The notes under the pieces are model-generated. The model saw nothing but the letters and a program-made list of their open reading frames with translations. It was not told the origin of the DNA and searched no databases. This document shows positions 1 to 10,639 of a DNA stretch of 64,000 nucleotides, in pieces. Every line of letters starts with the position of its first letter. The stretch's first letter is position 1. This DNA comes from Stagonosporopsis chrysanthemi (lineage: Eukaryota; Ascomycota; Dothideomycetes; Pleosporales; Didymellaceae). The translations under genes and the position numbers were made by a program. The stretch spans positions 94,096-158,095 of the forward strand of contig JAFISE010000068.1 in the NCBI GenBank assembly GCA_022560025.1, read 5' to 3'.

Positions 1-763
1 GCTCACACTCTCTCCGTTTGCTCCGCACTGAACGTCTCGTGGTGTTGCGCACACTCCAATCGATGCCCTGGTAGTCGTACCTGTCGCCGTGCAAGTCGTC
101 CCGCGTGATGACGTTCGGCAGCTGCACGAGATCGAGACCAGGCACCGTCGACTTTTCCGGGGTGAGGTAGTGGAAGAAGGACGTGATGGGCACAAACTGG
201 CTCTTGTCTTTGATGCTCAGGTAGGCGTCCGGCCAGGCGGGCAGGGGTTCCAGCGAGGGCTCGGAGCTCGACAGGTGGGCGAGGTACGGCGGGGGCGGGG
301 GCACGTGGACGTTGTTGATGTGGAAGGAGGTCATGTCGCTGGTCGGCGGCGGGATGGCGTCGTGCGCAAAGGACTGGTAGTGGGCCATGGCGGCGTGCAT
401 GTGGATGCCGGCAGCGCCCAGGGAGGTGGCCAGCAGGGCCGGCGGCGCGGGTGGTGGTGCGGTGAAGTCTGCTAAGGATATGCCCCCGCCCTCGTCGTCG
501 TCACTGACGACATCTTCTCCGTGGCTGGTGGGCGGCCTGCTGTCCGACAGCGTGGCGAGTGTCGCGGCGGCGGCGGCGAGCGCGCTGAGCGAGGCGGCCA
601 GATGGGTGGTGGTGGTGGTGGTGGTGGGGATGCTGGTGGTCGAGGCGGTGCCTGTGCCTGCGTTTGCGTCGTGGCCCAGGGCGCCGGTGGTGGGTGGCGT
701 GGGTGCGAGGAGGTGCTGCTCGTCGTAGTGCGGCAGCCCGTAGTGCGGGTGCGGGCTGGTCAT
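1..763 (-). CDS. Partial unassigned fungal protein (N-terminal 254 codons, cut by left edge)
   Basis: An open frame reads leftward from an ATG (complement of 761-763) to the window edge with no stop. The residues begin MTSPHPHYGLPHYDEQHLL. They continue through a Thr/Ala-rich low-complexity part (TTTTTT, then an Ala run), an acidic patch (SDDDEGGG), a proline-rich part (VPPPPPY) and an ordered-looking end that includes KDKSQFVPITSFFHYLTPEK, PGLDLVQLPNVITRDDL and YDYQGIDWSVRNTT. The last block has the look of a conserved fungal domain, but I do not recognise it and give no function. No intron is needed inside this piece, although a GTGTGAGC at the very edge could be a donor. The frame is easily missed because the opposite strand is also open over much of it. 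Start confidence is moderate; that this is coding is fairly sure. Confidence 0.7.
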   Translation of the reverse strand, partial: MTSPHPHYGLPHYDEQHLLAPTPPTTGALGHDANAGTGTASTTSIPTTTTTTTHLAASLSALAAAAATLATLSDSRPPTSHGEDVVSDDDEGGGISLADFTAPPPAPPALLATSLGAAGIHMHAAMAHYQSFAHDAIPPPTSDMTSFHINNVHVPPPPPYLAHLSSSEPSLEPLPAWPDAYLSIKDKSQFVPITSFFHYLTPEKSTVPGLDLVQLPNVITRDDLHGDRYDYQGIDWSVRNTTRRSVRSKRRECE

Positions 764-871
764 GGCAGCCCGCGGTCGGTGGGGAGGCCAGCCAGCGTTG
801 GTCGGCAGAGCCACTACTGGGGCAGGGCCGCAGTCTGTCTGAGGCGGTGCGCGGTGTCGAGTCTGCGAGCT

Positions 872-913
<42 letters not shown>
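872..913. repeat. Hexanucleotide repeat (TGCGTC)7
   Basis: Seven perfect copies of TGCGTC lie about 110 bp upstream of the left-edge gene's start codon, in its probable 5' UTR or promoter. The length is a multiple of three, so it would not shift a frame if translated, but no supported reading frame uses it. Confidence 0.95.
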
Positions 914-914
<1 letters not shown>

Positions 915-1718
915 ACACAGAGAACGTCTGCGGACGGGCTCACAAGGTGCAGACAGGTGCAGGCAGGCTGGTGGGCTGGCTGGGCGCGGCGGCTCTCTAT
1001 GGGCGGCGCAGCGTGGGGGGCATTTGGTGGAGGCTGCTGCAACTGGACGACGGGACAGCCGGACGACTTGCATTCACCGACGACACTTGTGGACGCGAGC
1101 GCTATGTAGGGAGCGCCGAACGACTCTGGCCGCGCTGCCCACTCACTCGCTGCCTGCACGGGAGCTGCGGCCTGCAGGCGAGGCAGAGGCCGTAACGAGC
1201 GCGGCGGGGGGTCGCTGTCGGGTGCACCTGGTGCGCTGCACTGCGCCATGCGAAGGCCGTCCATGATCAGACCATGCAATGCACGCACGCGAAGGGCGGC
1301 TCACGCACCCTCGCTGATGATGGCCTGCCGCTGCCAGCCCAGCGTCCGGTGGCAGCAACCCTCGCCGACGCTCCTCCACACGCTGTGCAGGGTGCAGCCG
1401 TTCGGGCGCATGGCAATGCGCTGAGCAGCACGCCGCTCGGGGCCATGGCCGCCTGCGTCGACCAGACCGCCAGCCGCGCACTACGGTGCCGCTCCACCAT
1501 GGCACAGAGCTGTGTTGCTGCCCAAGGACCCTCCCTCGAGCCCACACATCGCGACGTGCTCGCGCCGCACATCTGTGCCCGCCGCGGTGCGTGCAGACGG
1601 CCAGCTCCAGCCTGTCTGTGCCTGTGCCTGTGCCTGTCGCGCACTGTCAGGGCTAAACGGCCGGCACGGCGTGCTTCCAGGCGTGCAGTCGCACAACGGT
1701 TTCTTTAACAAGCAAAGG

Positions 1719-1719
<1 letters not shown>

Positions 1720-1759
<40 letters not shown>

Positions 1760-1774
1760 CGGGGGCAGGGGGGT

Positions 1775-1830
<56 letters not shown>
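1720..1830. repeat. Poly-G tract, 111 bp with four interruptions
   Basis: The top strand is G at every position except C1760, C1766, A1767 and T1774. It contains pure runs of 40 G (1720-1759) and 56 G (1775-1830). Such a tract can form G-quadruplexes and is hard to sequence, so the exact length may be an assembly or base-calling product. It sits about 0.95 kb upstream of the left-edge gene and 0.75 kb beyond the chitin synthase stop. Confidence 0.9.
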
Positions 1831-1831
<1 letters not shown>

Positions 1832-2571
1832 TGTGATGTGCTACAGCTCACATGGCCTGCCAACACGACAACGTTCGACCCTCTGCGGGCGCCGCGAGCT
1901 GGCGACGTTGCACAGCTCATGCGTGGAGCGAATCACTCCTCGCACACCACCCAGCCCTCCCTGCCCTGTTGCTCGACTGCCATTTCCGTCCTCCTGCACC
2001 CGTGTCAGGACGCGAGACGAGATAATGTCAGTCCACTTTGGGACGCTACCGTTACACAGGAGCAGGAGTCGCCAGCTGCAACGCCCCCGTCCGTTGCGGC
2101 GTGTAACGGCCACCGCTGGCCAAGGTTGGCACGAGTATGCTGTGCACGCAGTCGCTGGCACTCCACGACAGCCGCCACACGACAAAGAGCGTCAGTGCAT
2201 AGTGGAGACGGGAGTGTCAAGTGGAAGGCATGACAATGTTGAGCTGCCACATCTGGAAAACACATGACCAAGCATCTCTCCGCTGTACCGTCGTTGAAAG
2301 AAAGAATAATAATAAAAAAACGCTCCCTGACATGACACACGATGCTCATGCTGGACGAGGTGAATTAATGCTACAATTAGTCTAAAGTGGCCTCTGTACT
2401 GGCCGTCCCAACATCTACAGTATCCATAAAAGAGTCAAAATTGGCGTAAGAATACACCCGAGCATCCTAGCAATGCAGTCAGGAGAAACGTGGTACAGAA
2501 TGCAGTCTTTTAGCTCGCCGCGCAAACGACGGGACGGCTTTCTTTCCTAAACGACGCCTCAATGCGGAAAA

Positions 2572-5500
2572 TCAGTTGTCATAGTACGGCTCGTATCCTT
2601 GCTGCTGCTGCTGCTGCTGCTGCTGCGGCCATCCCCCAGCCGATGTCGTCGTCTGTGACCACCCCCCGCCGGGTGTCTTGAGTCTCCGCTCTGTTGGCGC
2701 CCCATATTAGTGACAGCCGTTTTCAGGGGAAATGGTGCACCTTACCTGCTTCAAAGTCGTGCCATCTCCGCATCGTAATCTTGCTGCTGTCAAACTCGCC
2801 TTCATACTCCAGGCCCGCCTTCTTGGTCGTTTCGCCCGATGTCTTTCGTGTGTCACCCCAACTAAAGTCATCAAACTTCCAGAACGCATATGTGGGGAGC
2901 ACAAAGTTCCAGATGGGAAGCGACAGCAAGTAGACAAACATCCACGCGACGTAAGACCAGCGATGAGCCGTGACAACAATGAGAATCGCCGGCAGACCTA
3001 AGATGAGCGCAAGAAGGATCAGAGGGATGACAGGAGCCGCCGTGTTCTGCACGGCTGCTTTGATGGCGATGGCGACTAGAGCATGTCAGCACTGCATAAG
3101 ACATGGCGGTGGTGTACAAGGCTTACTTAGGTAGAAGGTGAAAGCGATGGCGGCCGGCAGCACCAGCGTTCCGATTAGCTCGATAAACACAACGAACTGC
3201 ATGCTGAAGCAGAAGGTGCCGCAAAGATCTCGCACTAGTACCAGCTCCATCAAATTGTGGACGGTACTATTGATCCAACGCCTGCGTTGTGACAGCAGGA
3301 CCTTGAACTCGTCTGGTACAGTGGTTTTGCAAACGGCTTGCGGGACAAAAACCTGCTTACGCTTGGGGAACGTCTTGAGCATCAGGGTGGAGAGGTAACG
3401 ATCTTCACCCAAGAGGAGAAGGTTCTTCTTGTGCAATGTATCGACCACGTTCTCCGAGTAGTGCTCAACCACGTCAGGATTAGCCAGGATAGGAACCCAG
3501 TAGTTCTGTCCACCTTTAGGGGCCTTGATGCGGTACATGCAGAAACATCCGGGAAGACAGGTGACACCTCCGAAGACCGATTCGAAGGACTTGGCCAAGT
3601 GATGCGAAATGAAGTATCTGCCGCTGTCAGTGGCGCGATCGTAACACGCTGAGGGGAAACACTCACTCAAACACCTGGATCATCGACACCCACGAATCGC
3701 GCTTGTTAGCAATCTTTGTCTCGCCACAAAGTCCCATAATCTCTGGGTCCTTGACCATGGCGGAAATCATGTGCGTCAAACTGTCCGGAAAAACCTTGGT
3801 GTCGGCGTCGACCATGAGCACTATCTCGTAAAAGTCTGGCGAAATACCAGTAATCTTCCAGATGCCGTTGAACATTTCAAATTCAAGCTCCGTCATTCGC
3901 TCGTCAAACATGACCTTCTGCAGGAACGACATCAGGATGATCTGACTGTCACGCTTTCCACGGTTACCAGCCTTTGATTTCGTCGCCTCGTCAGGTGTAC
4001 CACACTTGACAACAACCATCATTGGAACACGTTGCTGCTTGTCCGAGGGAATGCGGGAATCCTCACCATAGTTGTAGAAACCCGAGTAGATCTTGGCCAT
4101 GTTGTGACGCTTCGAACCGCTAGCGACTGCAACGTAAGAATACGCTTGGACTTCATGGGGCAGCACCGCGTGGTCCTTCATCATGCCCAGACAGATCTCA
4201 GGGGTAGTCAGATCTTCACCCTGGCCCATGATCATACCGTCACAAATGACCAGAATCAGCTTGTGGCTGTTCGGGTAGTCTGTGGTTGCGATAGAGTCCA
4301 ACGTAGTACGCAGGCCTTCAGCACCTTCAGAATAAGCGGTAACCAGACAGATGGAATGGGCTAGGGGGTAGCCGAACGGCTGCCACTCGGGAGGAGGCTG
4401 GGGCACAACAGCTTCGTGAATGAAGCCAGACGGACCGGGCCCTTCTTCGCCAATGACGCTAGAGTAGCGGTTCTCCGTCGATCCTGGAAGAAGCAAGCTC
4501 GATCGCGACTGTGGCTGGTTCTTGCCTTCCAAGTAAGTCGTAGGAAGCGTGCCTTGGCTGGAGCTGAGTTGTCTGTACACGCCGTTGTTGGACGAGTGGA
4601 GGCGTGATGCTGCACTCTGGCTGGTCATGGTGGTTGGTGGTGCTCGAGTCTTGGTCGACTTTTCCATAGCGTAGGGGCTGGTGAATCTAGAGGTGGACGG
4701 CAAGAACGTACTACCGCGCTTGCTCGAGCGATCAGGCCCAGCAGCGGGATCTGCGAGTCTTGGTGGCGGGCGATAGATATCGTCGCTCCACTCTTCGATC
4801 TGCTGCTTTCTTTGCTTCGAATCTGCTTTGCCAGCGGATGTCTTGTCGGCACCGAATTTCCTGCTGAGGAACCACTGGAAGGCCAGCGCAAGTACAAACT
4901 TGGCAAGAACGACAGCGAGAATGAAGACAAGTGAGACGTAGAGAACGACCTTGGAAGCAATGCAGCCAATGCTTTCTGTGTCGATTGAGCCAACCTTGAT
5001 GATCTCGGTGAAACAGCGTGCCACCTGCTTCTCGTAGCTGGAAGAATAAGCGCGGGTGACATCCACGCCTCGTACTGCCGGGTTGTTCTTGATCTCATCG
5101 AAGATCGTGGGCACGTTCACGGCGGTACTGTTGAACCAGTCGAGCAAGCTCAGGTCCATGACGTCTCCACCCCAGACCATGAGGTTGCGGGAACTGTTGC
5201 GGATGTCATCCCAGGTAAAGTACACGTCTCCGGCGTTCCTGAGTCCATAGAAGGCCTTGCGAGCATTGTCCGAAGTATGGCATTGGAAGCCATTGTACTC
5301 GAGGAAAGTTGTGTTCGGCTTGCTAGAACCATCCTGGTTGAAAGTGCGGCACGGGAAGTACCAACCAAGGTTGCCATTTGTCTCAGGAATGCCAGAGTTG
5401 GCCTTGGGGGTGATGAGCCCCTTGCAAGCACCATTGACGTTCTGGAAAAGGAAACTGCCATCTTGTCCACCGTGCTTCTCGGGAAGGTCGAAAAGAACGT

Positions 5501-6380
5501 TGGCGCCTGCAGGGACACCTCTTGCAAGAGGGTGGGTAGACTGGGCCAGGTCATACGCTTTGCCGTGCATAATCATGTAACCTCCGCCGACTTCGTTGGC
5601 TCGTAGACGGACATTGCCACTGGAAGGGCAGACGGTCTCTGTAAAGCCGAACGTGAGGTAACCGACGAACGTGCAGATCAGTAAGATGATGCTGACTAGC
5701 CCAACCTTTTCTCTCCACGCACGCTGCTGCGCCTTCTGCGGCTTGCCAAAGCACTTCAGGATTGCGTTCGGGCACCAGAAGGTAATGATGGCGCAGTAAA
5801 CGTTCCACAGACTCGGAGGTCGCATCTTGTCCTTCTCCTTCTGGCGCTGCTTCTCCAGGTTCTCCATGGTCTTGGTTCTGGTCAGCGTGCGCGCTGCGTG
5901 TGCCGAGTCATCTTCTAATGGCGCCTGCTTGTCGTGATAGCCTCCTCCGGAAGCGTTGCGCATATGTGGCGGCTTCAGATCGGTGCTGTCGGAGCTGACT
6001 GTCTCAGCCTCCATGGCATCTTCCATGATAGGGTCGTTGCCGGTGGTCGACGGCTGCACATTCATACGCTGGGCATGCTTGCGGTAGTAATAGTTGGGGT
6101 CGCTTGGGTCGATGCGGCGGCGCTCGGGGCGAATCAGGCTTCGCTTCCTGCCCAGTTCCTGCGCAGGCGTCGACTGCTGGCTTCGCATGATGGGGTCCCT
6201 TTCCATGGGCACTGGACCTGTGCCTGGCGACGGAAGCGGGCGAGCGTGAGACTGCGCGCCAGTCTTGCTATCGCTGTGCGTTCGGTCGTGGGAGCGCGTG
6301 TTCTCGGCGTCTGAAGTCCGGCGGCGACGGTGTCGCTCTTCCCTCCGCGAGCCGCTGTCTGGTCGCTGTGGCAGAGACAT
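2572..6380 (-). CDS. CHS3: Class IV chitin synthase (CHS3 type)
   Basis: Transfers GlcNAc from UDP-GlcNAc to growing chitin at the plasma membrane. Four exons: 6380-3667, 3617-3127, 3075-2746, 2690-2572; introns of 49, 51 and 55 bp. The product is 1217 aa, normal for class IV. The Arg/Ser/Pro-rich N-terminus is followed by two membrane segments flanking a luminal part, the GT2 catalytic region (YSEGAEGLRTTLDSI, LVICDGMI, MVDADTKV, GLCGETK), EDRYL near residue 976, the product-site QRRRW at about 1015-1019, and a terminal membrane block. The first joint restores QVFEYFISHHLAK, which matches the family. The last exon encodes a tail with nine glutamines ending GYEPYYDN. The start is the first ATG of a long frame. 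An SKT5-type activator gene lies head-to-head. Family assignment is firm. Confidence 0.95.
2599..2625 (-). repeat. CAG repeat encoding polyglutamine at the chitin synthase C-terminus
   Basis: On the coding (minus) strand, eight CAG codons and one CAA give nine glutamines about ten residues before the stop, in the last exon. Length variation here would stay in frame. Confidence 0.9.
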
Positions 6381-8601
6381 GGCGAGGAATGCAGACTCCC
6401 TGGCGGCGGCAGCTCAGGGGCGCTGGTCAGGCCAACAAGGGCCGCGGGATAAGAGGCGGTGCTATAGGAGCCGAACGCCCGTTACGGGTGCTGCTGATGA
6501 TGCAGAGCGAGTGGTGGAGCCAGGCTGGTAGACGCTGCTGCTGGTGTGGGGGCGTTGCGGAGGCCGCTTAAGCAGGAGCAGGAGCAGGAGGCCCAGGCGT
6601 TTCAGCGAGCGTGCTCAGAGCGGTGGGCTGTAGGCTATGGGCCAAAGGCGAACGACGCACAGCAAGAGCGATCGTGGAGATGGAAACAGTGCAGCGCGGC
6701 GAACGACAGGACAGCAGGGCTCAGTGCTGTGGCAGCCCTGGGCTGGCTCGGGGCGGGAGTTGAGAGGGCAACAACAGACGGGGCGAGCCAGGGGCGGCGG
6801 CGTGGGCAAATCACACCGGCCAGCGGTTCTATTTTCGATTCAGTTTGCTGCCGCTAGGCCAGGCGGGAGCTTGGGGCTCCAGCCGGCAGAGCATCGTGAT
6901 TTGGAGGGCATGGCAGATCGCTCTCGGCCATGGCCACCGCCGTCTCTGCGTGGCCATGGCGGGCGAGCGTTTGTTGCAGTCAAAGCACACGGTAGCCTCT
7001 GTGCGTGCTGACGCTCGTTGTCGTTCACCTTGACCAGCAGACCAGTGTCGCACTGTCGCGGGACTCGAGCATGGCCCACCCCCACTGCAACGAGCTCGCA
7101 GACTGGCAGCCGGCTACGCGCATTGTCGCTGCTGACCCTGATCCGCGCACAGTCCTGTAACAAATCCAATCCGGCAAATCCACTGACCTCGATGATCGCC
7201 TCATCAAACTCATGGATCGCCTGAAGGCGCAATGCCGTCCCCAGCAGCCGCGGCTCGCAGCGCAGCCAATTGGTGCCGAGGCGCGCAGCACAATGGCCAA
7301 CGGTGCTGTGGACATGGAAAGTGTGCTGCTCACGAATGCATCTCACATGATTATTGAGCCTGACAGATACGACGCTGCGCTCGAGGCTGAATCGAACCCC
7401 TTTGTGCCTGCAGGCGGGAATGACTGGCAGCCGAGGTGTCAGGGTCCTGTAATAACATGGAGAGGCCCAAATGCTAGAGGCTCTTCCTTCAATGCTAATC
7501 CTGCAGGGCCACTAGCATGAATCGGTATCAGCCGGCGACAACAAGCTTCTGCGCCTCACTGACTGATCCGCGAGAGGCGACATGCACATTACAGCCTGGG
7601 ATGACACCCCGCGCATGGTGCTGCAAGTTTGCAATAATGGCAGTGTGCATGGCATTTTTCAACAGCCCGAGTGGCTACAGCCCACCAACCCCCTCGCCCA
7701 GCTCGAGCCATGGCGAATGACGCCTGCATTCCTACACGCACAGGAGAAATCTACGCTACCGAGTATTTTTTTTCTTCCGCTTTGGGACGTCTGCTTCACG
7801 CGGCGTGCAGTCTTGTCCGCGACTCAATTGCCACGGGCGGTGCGCTGCGGTGTAGCTGTCTGTAAGTGAAGATCCCAAGACCCTGCACTTCAACCTCGTG
7901 CATGATTTTCGCTCTCCACGGACCCTTGAAGTGCATACTGTGTACATACTGTGTACATACTGTGTACGTTCTGTAGTAGTCTCTAGGCCGCACAGTGCAT
8001 CAAGTGCTTTTCTTTCCGGTCACTGGAGGCGTCTAGCAGCTCGTATTAGTCCCCCCAGCAGCCCAAGCTTTCTAGCGCGAACGAACGAAGGGCTTTTACT
8101 GGGGTGCGTCAAGGATCACGTCTGCTCGCTCCATGGTGCATCGTGCTTGCCCGTCTGCAGCTCATAGTGGGGAAGCCTGTACCGCCACGAGCCCGGGGCA
8201 TATACAGCTCGTTGCCAGCTCGTCGCCCATTCTGCCGATTCCGGTGACGTTGAGGTTCCGTCCGCGCCTGCATCAGTGTAATCTGGACGTTTCCCGTACC
8301 GTGTTTGCTCAGCTGTAAGTGTTCTGTCTTCCACGTTCTAACAGCCCCAGACCAGGGTTCAGCACATGCATGTCCTGCAGCCTGCCGCAGTTCCGAGCAT
8401 TCCACACCACAACATCGACACTGACTGGCAACAGACACAGCGGACTCTGTAAAGGGCCTCCTCAGCGGTGCAACTCAGGCTCTTGCAATTCCCTGTCAGC
8501 CTTGTGCCATCAGTCCACGCCTTCCGCATCCACCTTCACCGCCGCTTGCGCCATCAGGACGAAGACGGAGGAGCGAACACAGCACGACAATCCGCCAAAC
8601 A
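6381..8601. promoter_or_regulatory. Shared upstream region of chitin synthase and SKT5-type genes
   Basis: This 2.2-kb region has no supported gene and separates two divergently transcribed genes whose products are expected to work together, so it should contain both promoters. It contains a short GGAGCA repeat near 6570-6590 and three 11-bp direct repeats at 7934-7966. The promoter role is inferred from position; no core promoter element was confidently placed. Confidence 0.5.
7934..7966. repeat. Three tandem copies of an 11-bp unit (CATACTGTGTA)
   Basis: Three perfect head-to-tail copies lie between the chitin synthase and SKT5-type genes, about 640 bp upstream of the latter's start codon. 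The 11-bp period is close to one helical turn, so repeated protein binding on one face of DNA is possible. That is inference only. Confidence 0.9.
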
Positions 8602-10639
8602 ATGGCTGAGCAACCTTCAGCAGCGCCCGCACGGGACCTTCCTCCAATCCCTCCTCCCCTTGCCGCCGACGCGCACACCGACTCACCCTCGAGCCCGAGC
8701 CGTAGACCTCCCATCCCATCCTTCAGCATTGACGACCAGGCCGACACAGTGGCAGGAGGCCGCGAGTCAAGGCAGTCTGGATCGTCTCTGGCACCAAGCT
8801 CAGCCGGCCACTCCAGAACACCCTCAAGAGAGACACCAGACCTAGGGGGCAATCGAGACTCGGCAGCCTCGGAAGCGATGACAAGAGACATACCCATCCG
8901 GCAGCTGCATATCAGTGATGGCTCCTATGGCAGCCGGTATTCTCATGCCGGAGAGCTGGAGATAGCAAGTATGCAGGACGAGCCCGAGTCCGCCTACACA
9001 CCTCGCGAACAATACCAAGCTGGTCACTATTCGCAGCCCACACCCCCTCTACCTACAGATCAGCTGCGCGATCCCATGCGTTCTCCTGTCCACTCCCCAG
9101 TTCAGTCTCCGGGCTCGGACTCGAATGGATTTGACTTCGGCACTGGCTCGCCCTTACAAGTGCCCCGTACCACACATGCACGCCCAAGCTCTGCCTATAC
9201 CCTTGGCTCTGAGCTGCATGCCCACGCCCGCACGCATTCCCCACACCTGTCAGTGGGCGGGTCTCCGTCACCCACTGGCTCCCCAATCAACTTTCAGCGA
9301 CAGGTCTCAGGGAACCGTCGGTCCCCAGACGTCAGACCTGTGTCGTATGTAGACTTGCTCAACTTGCCCTACAATCAGCAGATTGCCCCCGCTGCGAACA
9401 TAGGAAACACACAACTACGGGGCGCTGTCGGGCAGAATGCTTCACTACTCGACACCAAGAAGACTCTGGAGATGTACAGGGCGAACGTGAAGAAGACGCA
9501 GGATAGTCCGGTCCAGTACGAATTCGCATTGTTCATGGTTCAGGTCGCGCGTGAGATCGCAGCAGCGGGTCCGACACACGACGACCATGGCTTGTCACCC
9601 ACGGACCTGCTGAAGGAAGCGAGACAAATCCTGCAGCGTTTGGCTGATCGCAGCTACCCATTTGCACAGTACTATCTTGCAGACGGCTATGCTTCCGGAC
9701 TTTTCAACAAAGACAAGCCCGACTACGATCGAGCATTCCCTCTGTTCGTAGCTGCCAGCAAGCACGGTCATGCGGAGTCAGGTTATCGCGCAGCCCTTTG
9801 CTACGAATTTGGCTGGGGTTGTCGCAAAGACTACGCTAAAGCTGTACAGTTCTTTCGTGCTGCTGCATCTAAGAACCACCCTGGAGCCGCTACACGTCTT
9901 GGTTCTGCATGTCTCAGAGGCGACATGGGGCTCCAGGGAAAGTATAGGGAGGGTGTGAAGTGGCTCAAGCGAGCATCCGAATCTGCCGACTACCAGTACA
10001 ACAACGCGCCATATGAGCTTGGTCTGTTGCACGAAACGGGTTACGGAGACGACATTTTCAAGGACGAAATCTACGCGGTACAGCTGTTCACGCAAGCAGC
10101 GGAACTAGGACACCCGTCAGCTGCCCTGAAACTAGGCGAGGCTTATGAGCACGGATTGCTGCGCTGCCCTAAGGATGCAGCCCTCTCAGTCCACTACTAC
10201 AACTGCGCTGCTCAAGCCGACATCCCTGAAGCGATGATGAACCTCTGTGCATGGTACATGGTTGGCGCCGAGCCTGTGTTGGAAAAGGACGAGAACGAAG
10301 CATATGAGTGGGCGAAGAAAGCCGCCGAGCAAGGTAAGTCTCTGACATGTCTATGCGTGGGAGAGTATGCTAATCGATATAGGCCTTCCCAAAGCCGAAT
10401 ACGCCTGTGGCTACTTCACAGAGATGGGCATCGGCTGCAGACGTGATCCGCTTGAGGCAAACGTCTGGTACGTCAAGGCTGCTGGTCATGGAGATGAGAG
10501 AGCTAAGCAGCGCCTTGCCATCATTCAAGCTGCAGCGTCCGGCCAGGCACCCACACCAACGGGCAACGAGAAAGGTAAACTCAAGAAAAGCGCCAAGGAA
10601 GGGAAAGAGAGCAAGGACGAAAACTGCGCAGTTATGTGA
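8602..10639 (+). CDS. SKT5: Sel1-repeat chitin synthase activator (SKT5/CHS4 type) with CAAX box
   Basis: Predicted partner that recruits and activates the class IV chitin synthase at growth sites. Two exons: 8602-10333 and 10383-10639. The 49-bp intron has a GCTAAT branch-like motif and joins AAEQG to LPKAEYACGYF. The product is 662 aa. Roughly the first 300 residues are Ser/Pro-rich and look disordered. From about 330 onward there are tandem Sel1-like repeats, for example AQYYLADGYASGLF, AESGYRAALCYEFGWGC and AALKLGEAYEHGLL. A Lys-rich segment leads to the C-terminal CAVM, a CAAX box of the kind that is farnesylated in yeast Skt5. Without the second exon the protein would lose both the last repeat and the lipid anchor. 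Its start codon faces the chitin synthase gene. Family firm; partnership inferred from yeast Chs3-Skt5. Confidence 0.93.

Larger units (their letters stand above)
764..2571. other. GC-rich intergenic region with simple repeats
   Basis: No supported gene. It lies between the start of the left-edge gene and the stop of the chitin synthase gene. It holds a hexamer repeat, a short TGTGCC-type repeat near 1612-1638, and the poly-G tract. The many open frames here are products of high GC and repeats, not coding evidence. The part next to 764 presumably holds the promoter of the left-edge gene, and the part next to 2571 the chitin synthase 3' UTR. Confidence 0.6.

Noticed and set aside
521..1195. 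Plus-strand frames over the left gap, rich in Gly, Val and Cys
   Set aside because: Composition follows GC-rich DNA and hexamer repeats; the minus strand has a better coding frame over the first 763 bases.
1512..2267. Plus-strand frame with a long polyglycine run
   Set aside because: The Gly run is the poly-G tract read in frame; no domain or homologous-looking segment flanks it.
7385..7402. GAATCGAACCCC, a tRNA B-box-like string on the minus strand
   Set aside because: No D-arm, anticodon arm or acceptor stem matches around it.
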